Counted from the stretch's first letter, positions 1 through 9,526 are shown. The stretch: DNA of 55,195 bases from SKVJ01 sp964578745 (GCA_964578745.1 CAZODZ010000005.1:1-55195); one strand, 5' to 3'. The notes: generated by a model from the sequence alone, not told the origin. Program-made: numbers and translations.

Positions 1-646
1 GGGTCGGATACTTTACAACAGAGTCATTCGAACGCGCAACGCGCAGGGACAGTTGCCGCCTGCTGGCGCATGTATATGGCACTTTGGCACAGGCAATATG
101 GGCCTGACGTGTCCTGCTGCAATCCACGTGGCGTCCCGCGCAGCACAACATTCCGCCAGAATACAGTCACCTGAGCTCGGAGAGAATCGACCGGCGAGGA
201 GGTGTACGGGAATCCAAAATTCTGCTGCGCAGAGATTCTGCCCAGCACCCCAGACATAGCTTCGCCGCCGCTCCGGTGGTACGGCCCGTGCGACGGCGAC
301 GGCGGACGAGAGGAGTATTACGGGTTATGGCCTTAGTTCAATTATAAACTCCTCCACCAGCCAAGTCAACGCACAAATTGCCGGTTTTTTACATAGGTAA
401 ACCTTGTCCTCACACTACATTTCGTGTCCCTGCAGTCAGCCGGGAGGCAAGGCTCAGTCGATTGCAGAGGTCACTTCTGCATCGATGCACCGGCCCCTGC
501 CTTCAGCAACAGCCATCACCTTCACACGCGACACGAGGAGCCCGAGTGCCTGCCTCTTGACCTCGTAGCCCCCATCCAGCATTTTTACAGGGCACGGACC
601 TCTTCGAGCCGTTCCTCAATCGTTCTGCACCGCTCCTTGAGGATAT
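1..646. other. no recognisable gene
   Basis: I see no supported gene here. The short open frames on both strands have atypical composition and no ribosome binding site. Immediately downstream of the IS3 relic on the minus strand a 21-codon frame (start near 650, stop near 586) reads like an acidic/basic coiled coil, but it is too short to name. The stretch is probably decayed DNA flanking the transposon relic. Confidence 0.4.
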
Positions 647-1235
647 TCACGCTCTAGAGCTCACGTGGCCTTCCCCACACCCTTTGAGATAGTCCTCCTC
701 GTGTCTCACCATCCGCCACAGCCACTCGATGACCAGGTTGTCCCTGTGGTTTCCCTTTCCCATTCATCCCGATGCTGACGCCAGTACGCTCCAACCTCAC
801 GGTGAACTCACCCCCGTAAACCGGCTTCCCCCGGTCGCTGTTGCACATCTTAGACATGTCGGCACCAAGGGCCTACGCCAACGCCTCGGCGCAGAAGACA
901 ACGTCGAGGATTTTCCACAGGCGCCAGAAGGGCGAGTACAGGCTGCGCCAGCCCACAGATACAGGAAACCTTGCGCCGTCGTGAAGTACTGGTCTCCGCG
1001 CCCAGGGCTGGTCCGGCGGCCTGCTCATACTCAGCCCTTTGATCAGATACGGCAGGCGCCGCTCTGATTCCGGCCCGGCAAGCCAACCTGCTTCACAGGA
1101 AATCCCGCTCGAACTTCAGCCGACCAATCTGCTGGTACAGCTACGCCATCAGTACATCATCGCTCGTCTTCCGCTTTTGGCCATCATCGAACACCGTGGC
1201 AACCCCTTCCGGCAGCGCCTCTTCCCATGCCACCA
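647..1235 (-). pseudogene. degenerate IS3-family transposase (orfA/orfB remnants)
   Basis: Conceptual translation on the minus strand gives recognisable pieces of an IS3-family element in the right order. An orfA C-terminus lies at about 1230-1105 (WEEALPEGVATVFDD, then LYQQIGRLKFERDFL after an in-frame TAG). An orfB middle lies at about 1072-905 (PYLIKGLSMSRP, ending near VVFCAEALA and a stop). An orfB catalytic-core C-terminus lies at about 857-647: DRGKPVYGGEFTVRLE, then after a +1/-1 shift DNLVIEWLWRMVRHEEDYLKG. At least three stops and one frameshift interrupt it, and about 80-100 codons of the orfB N-terminus appear deleted. The element is therefore dead. Family assignment rests on the K/RLYQQIG-L-ERDFL and DxGxxYxxxEFxxxLxxxGxxxSM motifs. 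Confidence 0.75.
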
Positions 1236-1425
1236 CTAGAGATAAATGTCGAACCAGCTGTCCAGCTGCGCTACCACCTCATCTCCTGCCCCTTTCTTAC
1301 CTATTCCAGGGCAGGGCACACCCTGAACCCCCGTTCAAATTCCTTGGGTCAGCTCACGGTGGCCACGTTGCAGGTCGCGTGTCCCTGTTTCCTCACTCAT
1401 GCATGGCGCCCACTCACGAGAACCA

Positions 1426-3438
1426 TCAGTGAGCAGACCATGGAACATCTTGCCTGCGGTGTAACTGTGCCTGGAGTTCACGATACTTCTTGATGTACTC
1501 GTGGATCGCTATCACGACGGCAGCATGGCTCCAAGTGAGCGGTGATGCGCTGAGCGCGTTATGGCTATAAGGATCAATCTGCTCAGCGAGAATACCACTG
1601 GGGAGAGCACATTGCTGGGCCCAGGTGAGAGCCTGGAGGGCTGGTTCCAAGTCGCCCACCGATTGAGCTCTGGCGATATGGTATTGAGCCACCCACATGG
1701 TACAAATGAACCAGGGGTTACCAGGAATATTGGCAATGTCATGGCTGACTTGCTGATAGCGGTCGTTCTCATAGCGAGCAACGCCTCCCACCTTGGATTT
1801 GCACCAAAGCCGGTCCATGAGGGCCGTCATCGTGCTTTCAACAAGGGGGTCAGTAACCTCGAACATACCGAGAACAAAAAGACCGCAAACACTGCTATCG
1901 ATGGTATAGTCCGGTTCCACCACCCCGTCAGCGCTAACCACAATTGAGCGCAGGAAGCGCCCCAATTTCTTATCAAAGAGATACTCAACAACAGCCTCTT
2001 TCATTTCAGCAGCGGCCTCCCGGTAGTGTTTCATGAGTGCTACCTCACCAAACACTTCGGCGAAGTTGGCTGCAGCTTGTAATCCTGCCCAGACCGCAGC
2101 AGCCGTAAAACAGTGGATGCCACGGCGTTCTTCCCAAAGGTCATATGAAGGCGCTGGAAGGTTGGTATGAGCCTCCCTGAAACCAACCATGAAGTCAGCG
2201 GCATTCTTGATCAGGTGTCGATAGTGGGAACGGATGAACTCTACGTTGCGGAACTTGTTGTAGTGGTACCAAAGGCTGTGTATGACCAGAGCAGTCTCAT
2301 CTTCTTCAATCGGCAGTTGCGGCTCGCCCTCCTCGTCTGCCCACGGCATCCACTGGCCTGCCAGAGAACCATCGGAGGTATACTTGTGAAGCAGGTAGCC
2401 TCGACTGGTGATGGTATTAGCACAAAACTCGAAGAACGCGTGACTGATTTCGTTGTAGTTCGCCATGTCCAAGGCTTGAGCGGCGAACGCACCATCGCGA
2501 CCCCACACATAAGAATAGGTATCCTGCAAGACACCGGCGACGTCGGAGTCCGTGCTAGCGATGATGGCACCACGGTTATCGGTTTGCACGCGCATAGTGA
2601 GCAAGCTGCGTCGGTACAAGTTGAGTATGGACGCAGGCAGGTCGGCGCCGTCCAGCGATTCCTTGTTCACCCACGCACGCCAGTAATCACGCGTACGGAC
2701 GATGAATGACTCAGGCCCACGCTCATGAATCAGAGCCTGAAGTTCCTCGATTCCGTGGAAGCGGGTGCTTACCGCCAGCCAGTGGCAAATCGTTGAATCC
2801 CCTCCAGCGGGCACAGCATCGTCGTACAGCCCAATAATGCCCTCGACAAATCCACACGCAAGAGGCACCTTCGCCAACTCACCGTCTTCAGCATCGCGCC
2901 ATGCACTTCCATTGTCCCCATATGCTGTGTTCCCGGTTGTCCAGTCGCTAATGCCAACCCATCCATTTACTTGGCCACCGGCTAGGAAGTAGCGCTGCTC
3001 CTTGTACATCACCAAGGCTCTCAGTCTAGGATGGTAGTAGACAGTATCGCCTATTGCCCTGCCCAGAATCCGCAGCGCGTAATGGAAGAACAGGCGTACA
3101 TCGCGGGGGTAGTCCCGATGATTGACGATGTTGACCCGCCTGAAGAAGATGTCCCGATGAAAGTCTACGAGGTCAGAAAAGGTCAGAGTGAGTCCCATTT
3201 CACGGCTAGTCGCAGTAACGCGGGTGACCAAGCTCTCACTTTCATAGACCATCTCCCTCTGCCACTGGGGACCGTCGATCCAAGTGAAGCTGCCATCAAT
3301 CCAGACGCCAGTACGTGATACACAACCTTCGGTATGGTTCTCCTTACCAACATAAGGATAGTAGATGTCCCGCAGGTTGTAGTCGGTGTCAAAATTGACG
3401 TGCAGGTTGCCATTGCCTACAGGTAAGTCTCTAGGCAT
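1426..3438 (-). CDS. GH15-family glucoamylase/trehalase-like glycoside hydrolase
   Basis: This 670-residue protein is a cytoplasmic glycoside hydrolase of the GH15 type; members hydrolyse alpha-glucosidic bonds in oligosaccharides, glycogen or trehalose. The N-terminus (MPRDLPVGNG, then NFDTDYNLRDIYYPYVG) is the beta-sandwich domain typical of bacterial GH15. The (alpha/alpha)6 catalytic barrel starts near residue 265. YSYVWGRDGAF at 308-318 forms part of the sugar site, WEERRG at 435-440 carries the predicted general acid, and ILAEQIDPY at 616-624 carries the predicted general base Glu. There is no signal peptide. The ATG at 3438 lacks a well-spaced SD (GGAGGG lies about 17 nt away) but matches the family N-terminus exactly. 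It follows a GT4 gene on the same strand after about 63 bp, which suggests a shared role in storage or compatible-sugar turnover. The exact substrate cannot be read from sequence. Confidence 0.9.
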   Translation of the reverse strand: MPRDLPVGNGNLHVNFDTDYNLRDIYYPYVGKENHTEGCVSRTGVWIDGSFTWIDGPQWQREMVYESESLVTRVTATSREMGLTLTFSDLVDFHRDIFFRRVNIVNHRDYPRDVRLFFHYALRILGRAIGDTVYYHPRLRALVMYKEQRYFLAGGQVNGWVGISDWTTGNTAYGDNGSAWRDAEDGELAKVPLACGFVEGIIGLYDDAVPAGGDSTICHWLAVSTRFHGIEELQALIHERGPESFIVRTRDYWRAWVNKESLDGADLPASILNLYRRSLLTMRVQTDNRGAIIASTDSDVAGVLQDTYSYVWGRDGAFAAQALDMANYNEISHAFFEFCANTITSRGYLLHKYTSDGSLAGQWMPWADEEGEPQLPIEEDETALVIHSLWYHYNKFRNVEFIRSHYRHLIKNAADFMVGFREAHTNLPAPSYDLWEERRGIHCFTAAAVWAGLQAAANFAEVFGEVALMKHYREAAAEMKEAVVEYLFDKKLGRFLRSIVVSADGVVEPDYTIDSSVCGLFVLGMFEVTDPLVESTMTALMDRLWCKSKVGGVARYENDRYQQVSHDIANIPGNPWFICTMWVAQYHIARAQSVGDLEPALQALTWAQQCALPSGILAEQIDPYSHNALSASPLTWSHAAVVIAIHEYIKKYRELQAQLHRRQDVPWSAH

Positions 3439-3501
3439 GCCAGTTGCTGGATCGCCCTCCTCTCCCGATTCAATGCGCTGTTACAGAACTCCCGGGCTTT
3501 C

Positions 3502-4746
3502 TCAGCTGGCCACCCCTTGGACGCTCTGCTGCAGTCCTCCCGGCACACGCCCCCGTGGTCTTTCCGGGTGTCGGCCAGCCAGTATCCCAACGTAAACATC
3601 CATGACTTTCGTGGCTACGTGGTCCCACGAGAGGTTTCCTGCAGTCTTCCTGGCATGCCCGCCCATCGTCTTTCTGAGTTCAGCGTTTGAAAGCAGCAAC
3701 TCGATTTTTGCTGCCACCTCGCTGACATCGGAAGGCTCTCTAAGCAAGAGTCCATTTACACCGTCGACTATGACATCAGCAGCTCCGGCAACCCTGCTGG
3801 CGATTACCGGCAGGCCGCTAGCCATGGCCTCGACGATGACCAGGCCAAAGGGCTCATATAGGGTAGGAAGAACAAATACATCACTGGCAGCATAGTATTT
3901 TGAAAGATTGCTGCTGTGAGAAACGAAGATAACCCTCTCCCTTACCTGCTTCAGCTCGGCAAGTTGGCCGTAGAATTCCTCGTCGCCGCTACCAATGATC
4001 ACAAGTCTGACCTCCAGCCTTGAAAGCAGCGCGAGGGCTTCTATGAGATAGTGCACTCCTTTTCGCTCCCAATCACCCCCGGCAAACATCAGAACTAGCT
4101 CGCCAGAGGGTATGTCGTACTTTCGCCTGAGGCTCTCCCTGTAGACATGCCGATTGGCTGGGCTAAACATCTTCAGGTCTACCCCGTTAGGGATCACGAT
4201 GACACCTTCAGCGACATCGCCGTAATGGCGAATGAATTCGCTTTTCATAGACTGTGAAACTGCGATACACACTTTGTGGCTATTGTGACCGAACATCAGC
4301 CCCTCAACAAACGCAGCCAGTCTACGATATGCCCTGTGGTCAAGGGCCTTCAGTGCTTGCCCAATACCTATATGCGGCATCTCGATTACACTGCTGTTTT
4401 CAAGACGAAGGCCCTCTTTCTCGCAGAAATGAGAGGTGACAACATCAACAGGGAAGGCGCAGCAGTAGCCTGATGAATGAATGATATCAAAGCCCTTTTT
4501 CGTGAGGTGAGAAAGAACGGCAAGGATGATGGTGCTGGATACCAGAAAGGTCATGTACGCCAGAAACTTGGGGCGGGTAACCGCCGGCACCCTGTGGTAC
4601 TTAATCTTCGACAGGTCAATCCCGTCAATGGTGTGCGAGAAAACCGAAACCTGATGGTGTTCACAAAGCCTCTCGACCAAGGCAGCAGTGACTCTTGCCG
4701 GACCGGACCGAAAGTGAACAGCGGGCGAAACAATAGCGATTCTCAC
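3502..4746 (-). CDS. GT4-family glycosyltransferase
   Basis: This 414-residue retaining glycosyltransferase has the GT-B fold of the GT4 family, whose members transfer sugars from nucleotide-sugar donors. The first Rossmann domain begins MRIAIVSPAV with a G-P-A-R loop at 15-18. The linker IPNGVD at 185-190, the phosphate-binding GG-ERKG at 223-230 and the donor-site EX7E motif (E298 and E306 in YEPFGLVIVEA) mark the second domain. A hydrophobic stretch at about 62-80 suggests peripheral membrane contact. The start is GTG, preceded by GGAG at a suitable distance. The last 20 or so residues are Arg/Pro/Gly-rich and look like a non-conserved tail. It lies upstream of the GH15 gene on the same strand and is probably cotranscribed. 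The acceptor is unknown. Confidence 0.88.
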   Translation of the reverse strand: MRIAIVSPAVHFRSGPARVTAALVERLCEHHQVSVFSHTIDGIDLSKIKYHRVPAVTRPKFLAYMTFLVSSTIILAVLSHLTKKGFDIIHSSGYCCAFPVDVVTSHFCEKEGLRLENSSVIEMPHIGIGQALKALDHRAYRRLAAFVEGLMFGHNSHKVCIAVSQSMKSEFIRHYGDVAEGVIVIPNGVDLKMFSPANRHVYRESLRRKYDIPSGELVLMFAGGDWERKGVHYLIEALALLSRLEVRLVIIGSGDEEFYGQLAELKQVRERVIFVSHSSNLSKYYAASDVFVLPTLYEPFGLVIVEAMASGLPVIASRVAGAADVIVDGVNGLLLREPSDVSEVAAKIELLLSNAELRKTMGGHARKTAGNLSWDHVATKVMDVYVGILAGRHPERPRGRVPGGLQQSVQGVAS

Positions 4747-4977
4747 AACTGGCTCCGAAGAGGCAACTTTCTCCGAGGGTTCAGACCGTAGTCCTTACGG
4801 CGGAAGGCATCAGATCTTGGCTCAAGGAACCAGTGCCAACCTCGCCACCGGGGCCACCGTTGCCGTGGCACTTATCCTCTGGTGCCATGAGCATTATACC
4901 ACGACGATGAACATGGGGGATGGGACTCGCATTGCCAGCCCTATCAGAGCGAACCGGCCCACACGTTGGGGCACCCA

Positions 4978-5197
4978 TGGGACTCCTCTGACCTTACCCC
5001 CGCCGTTGATGCCAGTGCCACTTGGAGTCCTGCAGTCGTCTCTGCGTACTCGTGTGGTGTCAGACCACCAAGCGTGCTATATGGCTTGGCGCTACTCCAA
5101 TCCCATTGAACGCTTCGATGACCTGCGCCTACACGTACCGCCTCGTGCCATTCTGAGTCCTCCTCCTGCTTCGTCAATGGTCTATCAGAGGACTCCA
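4978..5197 (-). mobile_element. MITE-like internally deleted IS3-family element
   Basis: A roughly 220-bp unit is bounded by imperfect terminal inverted repeats: TGGGACTCCTCTGA at 4978-4991, and TGGAGTCCTCTGA read on the minus strand from 5197. Inside, on the minus strand, a good SD (GGAGGAGG) precedes ATG at 5151 and the first codons of an orfA-like frame (MAR, then RRYV and QVIEA after a frame change). This is fused directly to an orfB C-terminus reading KPYSTLGGLTPHEYAE, the usual last motif of IS3-family transposases. Everything between, more than 1 kb in a full element, is missing. It keeps transposon ends but no transposase. No clear target-site duplication was seen. Confidence 0.65.
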
Positions 5198-5417
5198 AGC
5201 CATACTGGCACTGATTCCAGCGACGGTCATGTGGCGAGTTTCTTCATGCCAGCAACAGCATTAAAAGGGCATTTTCCATACCTTCGTGCTCGTGTGCGGA
5301 GCAGAACCAACTCGGGCTGCCTATCCAAGCCCCCAGGTCCGCTCAACCGCCTGCCATCATAACGATCAGTTCAGAAGGCACTGCAAGCTTATTAGCCGCT
5401 TCACCATTGCCCGCCTG

Positions 5418-5473
5418 AGCAGGGCCGAGCACAGCCTCGGCCTGCTATTGCTGCCAGCAATACGAATATTCGT
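5418..5473. repeat. three contiguous inverted repeats
   Basis: Three dyads lie end to end in 56 bp. First is AGCAGGGCCGAG/CTCGGCCTGCT at 5418-5446 (one bulged G, 6-nt loop). Second is ATTGCTG-C-CAGCAAT at 5447-5461, and third is the perfect 12-bp palindrome ACGAATATTCGT at 5462-5473. They sit in the noncoding stretch between the IS relic and the hydrolase gene. They could fold as a compound hairpin in RNA or serve as protein-binding sites. No U-tract follows on either strand. Confidence 0.6.
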
Positions 5474-5662
5474 GTGGTGTCCCCACATGCAGCCACGGCG
5501 TGTACAATGAAAGGCGTCATGCATGAAGTCGGTCTGTAGCCCGGCCCTGCACCACCATTCTGTGATGTCCTGCAGCCAGGAGCCGGGACTGCAGGAGCAA
5601 AGCGGAGAGCTGCGGCAGGCCAGGGTGCACGATTGATGCAATCCGTCGAAAGGAGAGACGAC

Positions 5663-6520
5663 GTGACAAAACGAATCCAGAAAGGAACTACCACGGTACA
5701 GGGCATCGACCTGTACTACGAAAGAGCCGGCGAAGGTGAGGCAGTCATCTTCATATCCGGTCTGGGGGGCAACGCCGACCTGTGGAAGAGGCAGACGTCG
5801 GAACTCTCCACCAGCTACGAGGTTATCACATTCGATAACCGGGGCTCCGCCAGAAGCGCTGTCCCCGAGGGCCCCTACACCATCCAATTGATGGCTGCTG
5901 ACACGGTGCAGTTGATGGACGCGCTCGACATCGCCGCAGCTCACGTAGTCGGCTGTTCCATGGGGGCAATGATTGCTCAAGAGGTAGCCATTCAGTATCC
6001 GGACAAGGCGCTGTCACTGACGCTGATGGGAGCCCAGAGCGGTGGCCCACACGCGTTCGTGCCACCACCTGAGGAAGCGCAGGCACTTGAGGTCCTGGCA
6101 ACGCATGAATTCGAGCCGGAGGAGCGAGCAAGAGCCTGGCTTGCACACACATTCAGCGAGGGATTCCTCAAACGTGAGAGTGAGCTGGTCGCACAGTATG
6201 TCAAACTGAGCGCACAGCGTCCGACAACGATAGAGGGACTCAAGGCACAGTGGAGCGCGCTCATGTCTTATGATTCATGGGAGCGGCTTCCACTGATTAT
6301 CGCACCGACACTCATGCTCCACGGCACCCTCGATAAGCTTGTGCCGGTAGAGAACGCCGACGCTCTAAGCATCAGGATTCCCAATTCGAGGGTAGTATTG
6401 ATCCAAGATGCCGGCCACAGCATCGCATACGAAGCGGCGGAGGAGGTCAACGAGTTACTGCGGCAGTTTTTCACCGAGAACCGATACCCCAACGAGACGA
6501 AGGTAGAGCACGCCGAGTAG
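5663..6520 (+). CDS. alpha/beta-hydrolase fold protein
   Basis: This 285-residue alpha/beta hydrolase resembles 3-oxoadipate enol-lactonase and related esterases. The oxyanion region is SGLGG near residue 32. The nucleophile elbow is GCSMG with Ser at about 99, the acid is probably the Asp in HGTLDKLVP, and the catalytic His is in DAGHS near the C-terminus. It has no signal peptide, so it is cytosolic. I chose the GTG at 5663 because AAAGGAGAG lies 4-6 nt upstream; the in-frame ATG at 5633 has no SD. It stands alone between an IS relic and a transporter relic, so context gives no substrate. The call to the fold is firm and the reaction is open. Confidence 0.88.
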   Translation: MTKRIQKGTTTVQGIDLYYERAGEGEAVIFISGLGGNADLWKRQTSELSTSYEVITFDNRGSARSAVPEGPYTIQLMAADTVQLMDALDIAAAHVVGCSMGAMIAQEVAIQYPDKALSLTLMGAQSGGPHAFVPPPEEAQALEVLATHEFEPEERARAWLAHTFSEGFLKRESELVAQYVKLSAQRPTTIEGLKAQWSALMSYDSWERLPLIIAPTLMLHGTLDKLVPVENADALSIRIPNSRVVLIQDAGHSIAYEAAEEVNELLRQFFTENRYPNETKVEHAE

Positions 6521-6551
6521 CGAGAACGAGCACCAGCCGTACCCTCACAGC

Positions 6552-6700
6552 CAGACCATCCTGGCCAACGGCTTTCTCACCATCGCAGGAGGATACATCT
6601 GCCACAATGCCCTCGGCGTCTTCTGCCCGTCAATTGCCCATGCAGCAGATCGTTCTCAACGTCGGATAGCGATGAGCCTACCCCTCATCGACTTGCCGAT
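6552..6700 (+). pseudogene. probable MFS transporter N-terminal relic
   Basis: In one frame the stretch reads QTILANGFLTIAGGY followed by NALGVFCPSIAHAADRSQRR and then a hydrophobic run. This resembles the first two helices of monocarboxylate-type major facilitator proteins (GFF-L-xGY-xY-xFGVFFPSI, then a W/S-R element). No start codon with an SD is visible, and similarity fades after about 50 codons with a stop near 6800. The assignment rests on a short pattern only and is tentative. Confidence 0.35.
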
Positions 6701-7147
6701 GGCGCTGCTGCTCTCCCCCTCCACTGCACCATCTTCGTGCATCTGGTTCCGCAGGACAAAGGACAATACCAGGACAGACTGTGTACAGGGAAGGGTGGAG
6801 TGACGCACAACGGCATAGCCCGTATTCCGGAGCGAGCACTTGCAGGTGGGAGTACCGGAAACAGGCAATCCTAAGGCGGCAGCGGCGACTGCTGGCTGGC
6901 TTGTTCGTCGCACCAACGTGATGGGTTGTTGACCAGCTCGTCGTTACGCAGCAGGTGTACTGCCACATCGACACCGGCTGCCAGCCAATGAACGCAGTGA
7001 CCTGCAACAGTATCTTGTGACCGGTCACTCTCGAGAAGCTGGCGTCGCTCGACACCCCGGCTGAGCAAACGCTGGTTGTGTCCAGGGCTGCGAGGGGCTA
7101 GAGTATTCAACCAGTGCAGATGCACCATATACAGAGGAGGACACGCC
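6701..7147. other. no gene seen
   Basis: The interval between the transporter relic and the ilvD-type gene holds only overlapping short frames on the minus strand with no SD and no recognisable motif. The last 10-20 bp carry the SD (AGAGGAGGA) of the next gene. Confidence 0.4.
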
Positions 7148-8824
7148 ATGAGGAGTCATGTCACGACCAGAGGTCTTGAACGCGCAACGCACCGGGCACT
7201 GTACTACTCGATGGGGATACTGCCCGAGGAACTCGACAAGCCGCTGGTTGCTATCGTCAATCCCCAGAATGAGACAATGCCGGGGCATGTCCACTTGGAC
7301 CTGATCGCACGTGGTGTCCGGGAGGGCATTCTCGCCGCAGGGGGTACGCCAATCGAGTTCGGCACGATTGGACTCTGCGACGGCATCGCGCAGGGGAACT
7401 ACGGCATGCACTACCCGCTTGCCAGCCGCGAACTAATATGCGACTCCATCGAATGCATGATCCAAGGTCATTCCTACGATGCAATGGTACTGGTGACAGA
7501 GTGCGACAAAATAACCCCGGGCATGCTGATGGCGGCAGCGCGACTCGACATACCAACGATCGTGGTAAGCGGCGGCCCGATGTCAACAGGATGGTTCTGC
7601 GGCCGTGAAGTCGGGTACACGGACCTGATAGAGGCACAGGGACTTGTACAGCGGGGTGAGATGACCCGGGAAGAGCTGTCTGCTTTCGAACGCGCAGCTC
7701 TGCCAGGGTGCGGTGCATGCAACATCATGGGTACAGCCAACACCATGAACTTCCTTACCGAAGCACTTGGCATGTGCCTGCCCGGCAGTACGATTCCCGC
7801 AGTGAGCGGCCAGCGGGTTGCGCTGGCCAAGCGTACGGGCATGAAGGTGATGGAACTGTACCAGAGAGGCATCACCCCACGGCGTATCCTCACTTCTGAT
7901 GCCTTCTGGAATGCATTCGTGGTTGACATGGCTATCGGCGGGTCGACTAACACTCTGCTGCACCTGCCAGCCATCGCCAACGAGGCTGGCCTGTCAATCG
8001 ACATGGAGATGGTACGTGAGATAGCTTCCCGTGTACCCAACCTGGTGCGCATCAAGCCATCCGGGGACCACTTCCCCGCAGACCTCGACCGTGCTGGAGG
8101 CATTACGGCGTTGATGAAGCAGCTGCTCGATGCTGGTCTCATCAGAGACAACCTCACCGTCACAGGTGCGACAGTCGCCGCAAACGTGGCAAAGGCCGAG
8201 GTCACTGACAGATCGGTCATCCGCCCGATGGATAAGCCATATTCGGCAACTGGCGGCCTCGCACTGCTGTACGGAAACCTTGCACCCGCTGGCGCGGTCT
8301 GCAAGACAGCCGGTGTGTTGCCCGAGATGTTGCGTCACTCGGGACCAGCGCGGGTGTTCAATGAGGAAGAGGCAGCAGTCAAGGCCATCTATGAAGGTCT
8401 CATCAACCGCGGGGACGTCGTCGTCGTGCGGTACGAAGGACCGCGCGGCGGGCCCGGCATGCGTGAGATGCTGTCTCCCACCGCGGCCATCGTCGGCATG
8501 GGGCTGAGCGATTCGGTTGCGCTGGTCACAGATGGTCGTTTCTCCGGCGCAACCAGAGGGGCCGCCATTGGACACGTTTCCCCCGAGGCTGCGTCCGGTG
8601 GACCGATAGGGCTCGTGCGCGATGGAGATACCATTGAGATTGACATCCCGGCCGGAGCCTTGAGGCTGATGATAAGTGAAGCAGAGATGGAACAGCGACG
8701 GAAATCATGGCACCGTCCACCCTTGAAGGCCCAGCCGGGCAGCTACCTCGACCGGTACTCGAGGATGGTAACATCGGCGATGACCGGCGCGGTGTTCACA
8801 CGCAACTGGTCACAGTTTGAATAG
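7148..8824 (+). CDS. ilvD: dihydroxy-acid dehydratase family protein (IlvD/Edd)
   Basis: This 558-residue Fe-S dehydratase would convert 2,3-dihydroxy-isovalerate and its methyl homologue to 2-oxo acids in branched-chain amino acid synthesis, or act on a sugar acid as some relatives do. Family landmarks are GLCDGIAQG (Cys77), TECDKITPGM (Cys119), PGCGACN (Cys188, Cys191), the GGSTN motif, and GGPGMREM with DGRFSG in the C-terminal barrel. The usual TPCN motif near residue 45 is replaced by MPGH, as in a clostridial/archaeal-type branch of the family. The ATG at 7148 has AGAGGAGGA 6 nt upstream, so the earlier in-frame ATG at 7076 is rejected. The MBL-fold gene follows 27 nt later. No ilvB, ilvC or leu genes are nearby, so the substrate is less certain than the family. 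Confidence 0.88.
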   Translation: MRSHVTTRGLERATHRALYYSMGILPEELDKPLVAIVNPQNETMPGHVHLDLIARGVREGILAAGGTPIEFGTIGLCDGIAQGNYGMHYPLASRELICDSIECMIQGHSYDAMVLVTECDKITPGMLMAAARLDIPTIVVSGGPMSTGWFCGREVGYTDLIEAQGLVQRGEMTREELSAFERAALPGCGACNIMGTANTMNFLTEALGMCLPGSTIPAVSGQRVALAKRTGMKVMELYQRGITPRRILTSDAFWNAFVVDMAIGGSTNTLLHLPAIANEAGLSIDMEMVREIASRVPNLVRIKPSGDHFPADLDRAGGITALMKQLLDAGLIRDNLTVTGATVAANVAKAEVTDRSVIRPMDKPYSATGGLALLYGNLAPAGAVCKTAGVLPEMLRHSGPARVFNEEEAAVKAIYEGLINRGDVVVVRYEGPRGGPGMREMLSPTAAIVGMGLSDSVALVTDGRFSGATRGAAIGHVSPEAASGGPIGLVRDGDTIEIDIPAGALRLMISEAEMEQRRKSWHRPPLKAQPGSYLDRYSRMVTSAMTGAVFTRNWSQFE

Positions 8825-8851
8825 GAGCCGTATCCTGACAAGGAGGTGAAG

Positions 8852-9526
8852 ATGGAGATTCAGTGGCTCGGTCATGCAGCCTTCAAACTGACGGGCGGTG
8901 GCTCGGTCGTGTACATCGATCCAAGTGTGATGCCATACCTCGGCCAGAAAAGTAGAGACCTTATGTCACATGCCGAACCCGCTGACGTGGTCCTCACCAC
9001 GCATGAACATGCCGACCATTGCAGTCCCGAGATCATCGCACGGCTGCTCAAGCCGGGAACGATCATCGTCGGCCCTTCATCGTGCCGGCCGAAACTGGGC
9101 TCCCAGTTCAGAGAGATGAATCCAGGTGATACGGCCAGTTTCGGCAACGTGAACGTTCGTGCGGTCGAAGCCTACAACGTGGTACGACATCGGGCACCAG
9201 GGACACCGTTTCACCCGCGTGGAACAGGCGTCGGCTACGTTGTGACCATCGAAGGCCAGAGCGTGTACCACGCAGGCGACACAGAACCCGTCCCGGAGAT
9301 GGAGCATGTGGGGCCGGTCGACGTCGCTCTCATGCCAGTAGATGGGCACTACACCATGTCCCCAGCGGAAGCGCTACAGAGTGCTGCACTGGCAGGCGCC
9401 CGCACAATGATCCCGATGCATTTCTTCGATACGAAAATCGAGACCGTTCTCGAGGCAGCGAAAGCGGTGCAGGGCATGGAGGTCAAGTTCCTGGATCTGG
9501 GGCAGACGTATGAGCCGGGGCAATAA
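8852..9526 (+). CDS. UPF0173-type metal-dependent hydrolase (MBL fold)
   Basis: This 224-residue metallo-beta-lactamase-fold protein belongs to the UPF0173 type. The N-terminus reads MEIQWLGHAAF, the metal-binding HEHADH sits at 51-56, further ligands are expected in HAGDTE and in PMHFF near the C-terminus, and SPAEA lies between them. ATG 8852 is preceded by AGGAGG at 5 nt, so the GTG two codons earlier is not the start. It is probably cotranscribed with the ilvD-like gene. The physiological substrate of this family is not established. Confidence 0.87.
   Translation: MEIQWLGHAAFKLTGGGSVVYIDPSVMPYLGQKSRDLMSHAEPADVVLTTHEHADHCSPEIIARLLKPGTIIVGPSSCRPKLGSQFREMNPGDTASFGNVNVRAVEAYNVVRHRAPGTPFHPRGTGVGYVVTIEGQSVYHAGDTEPVPEMEHVGPVDVALMPVDGHYTMSPAEALQSAALAGARTMIPMHFFDTKIETVLEAAKAVQGMEVKFLDLGQTYEPGQ

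Noticed and set aside
5366..5980. 204-codon minus-strand frame
   Set aside because: It is the shadow of the alpha/beta-hydrolase gene and runs through the triple-dyad region.
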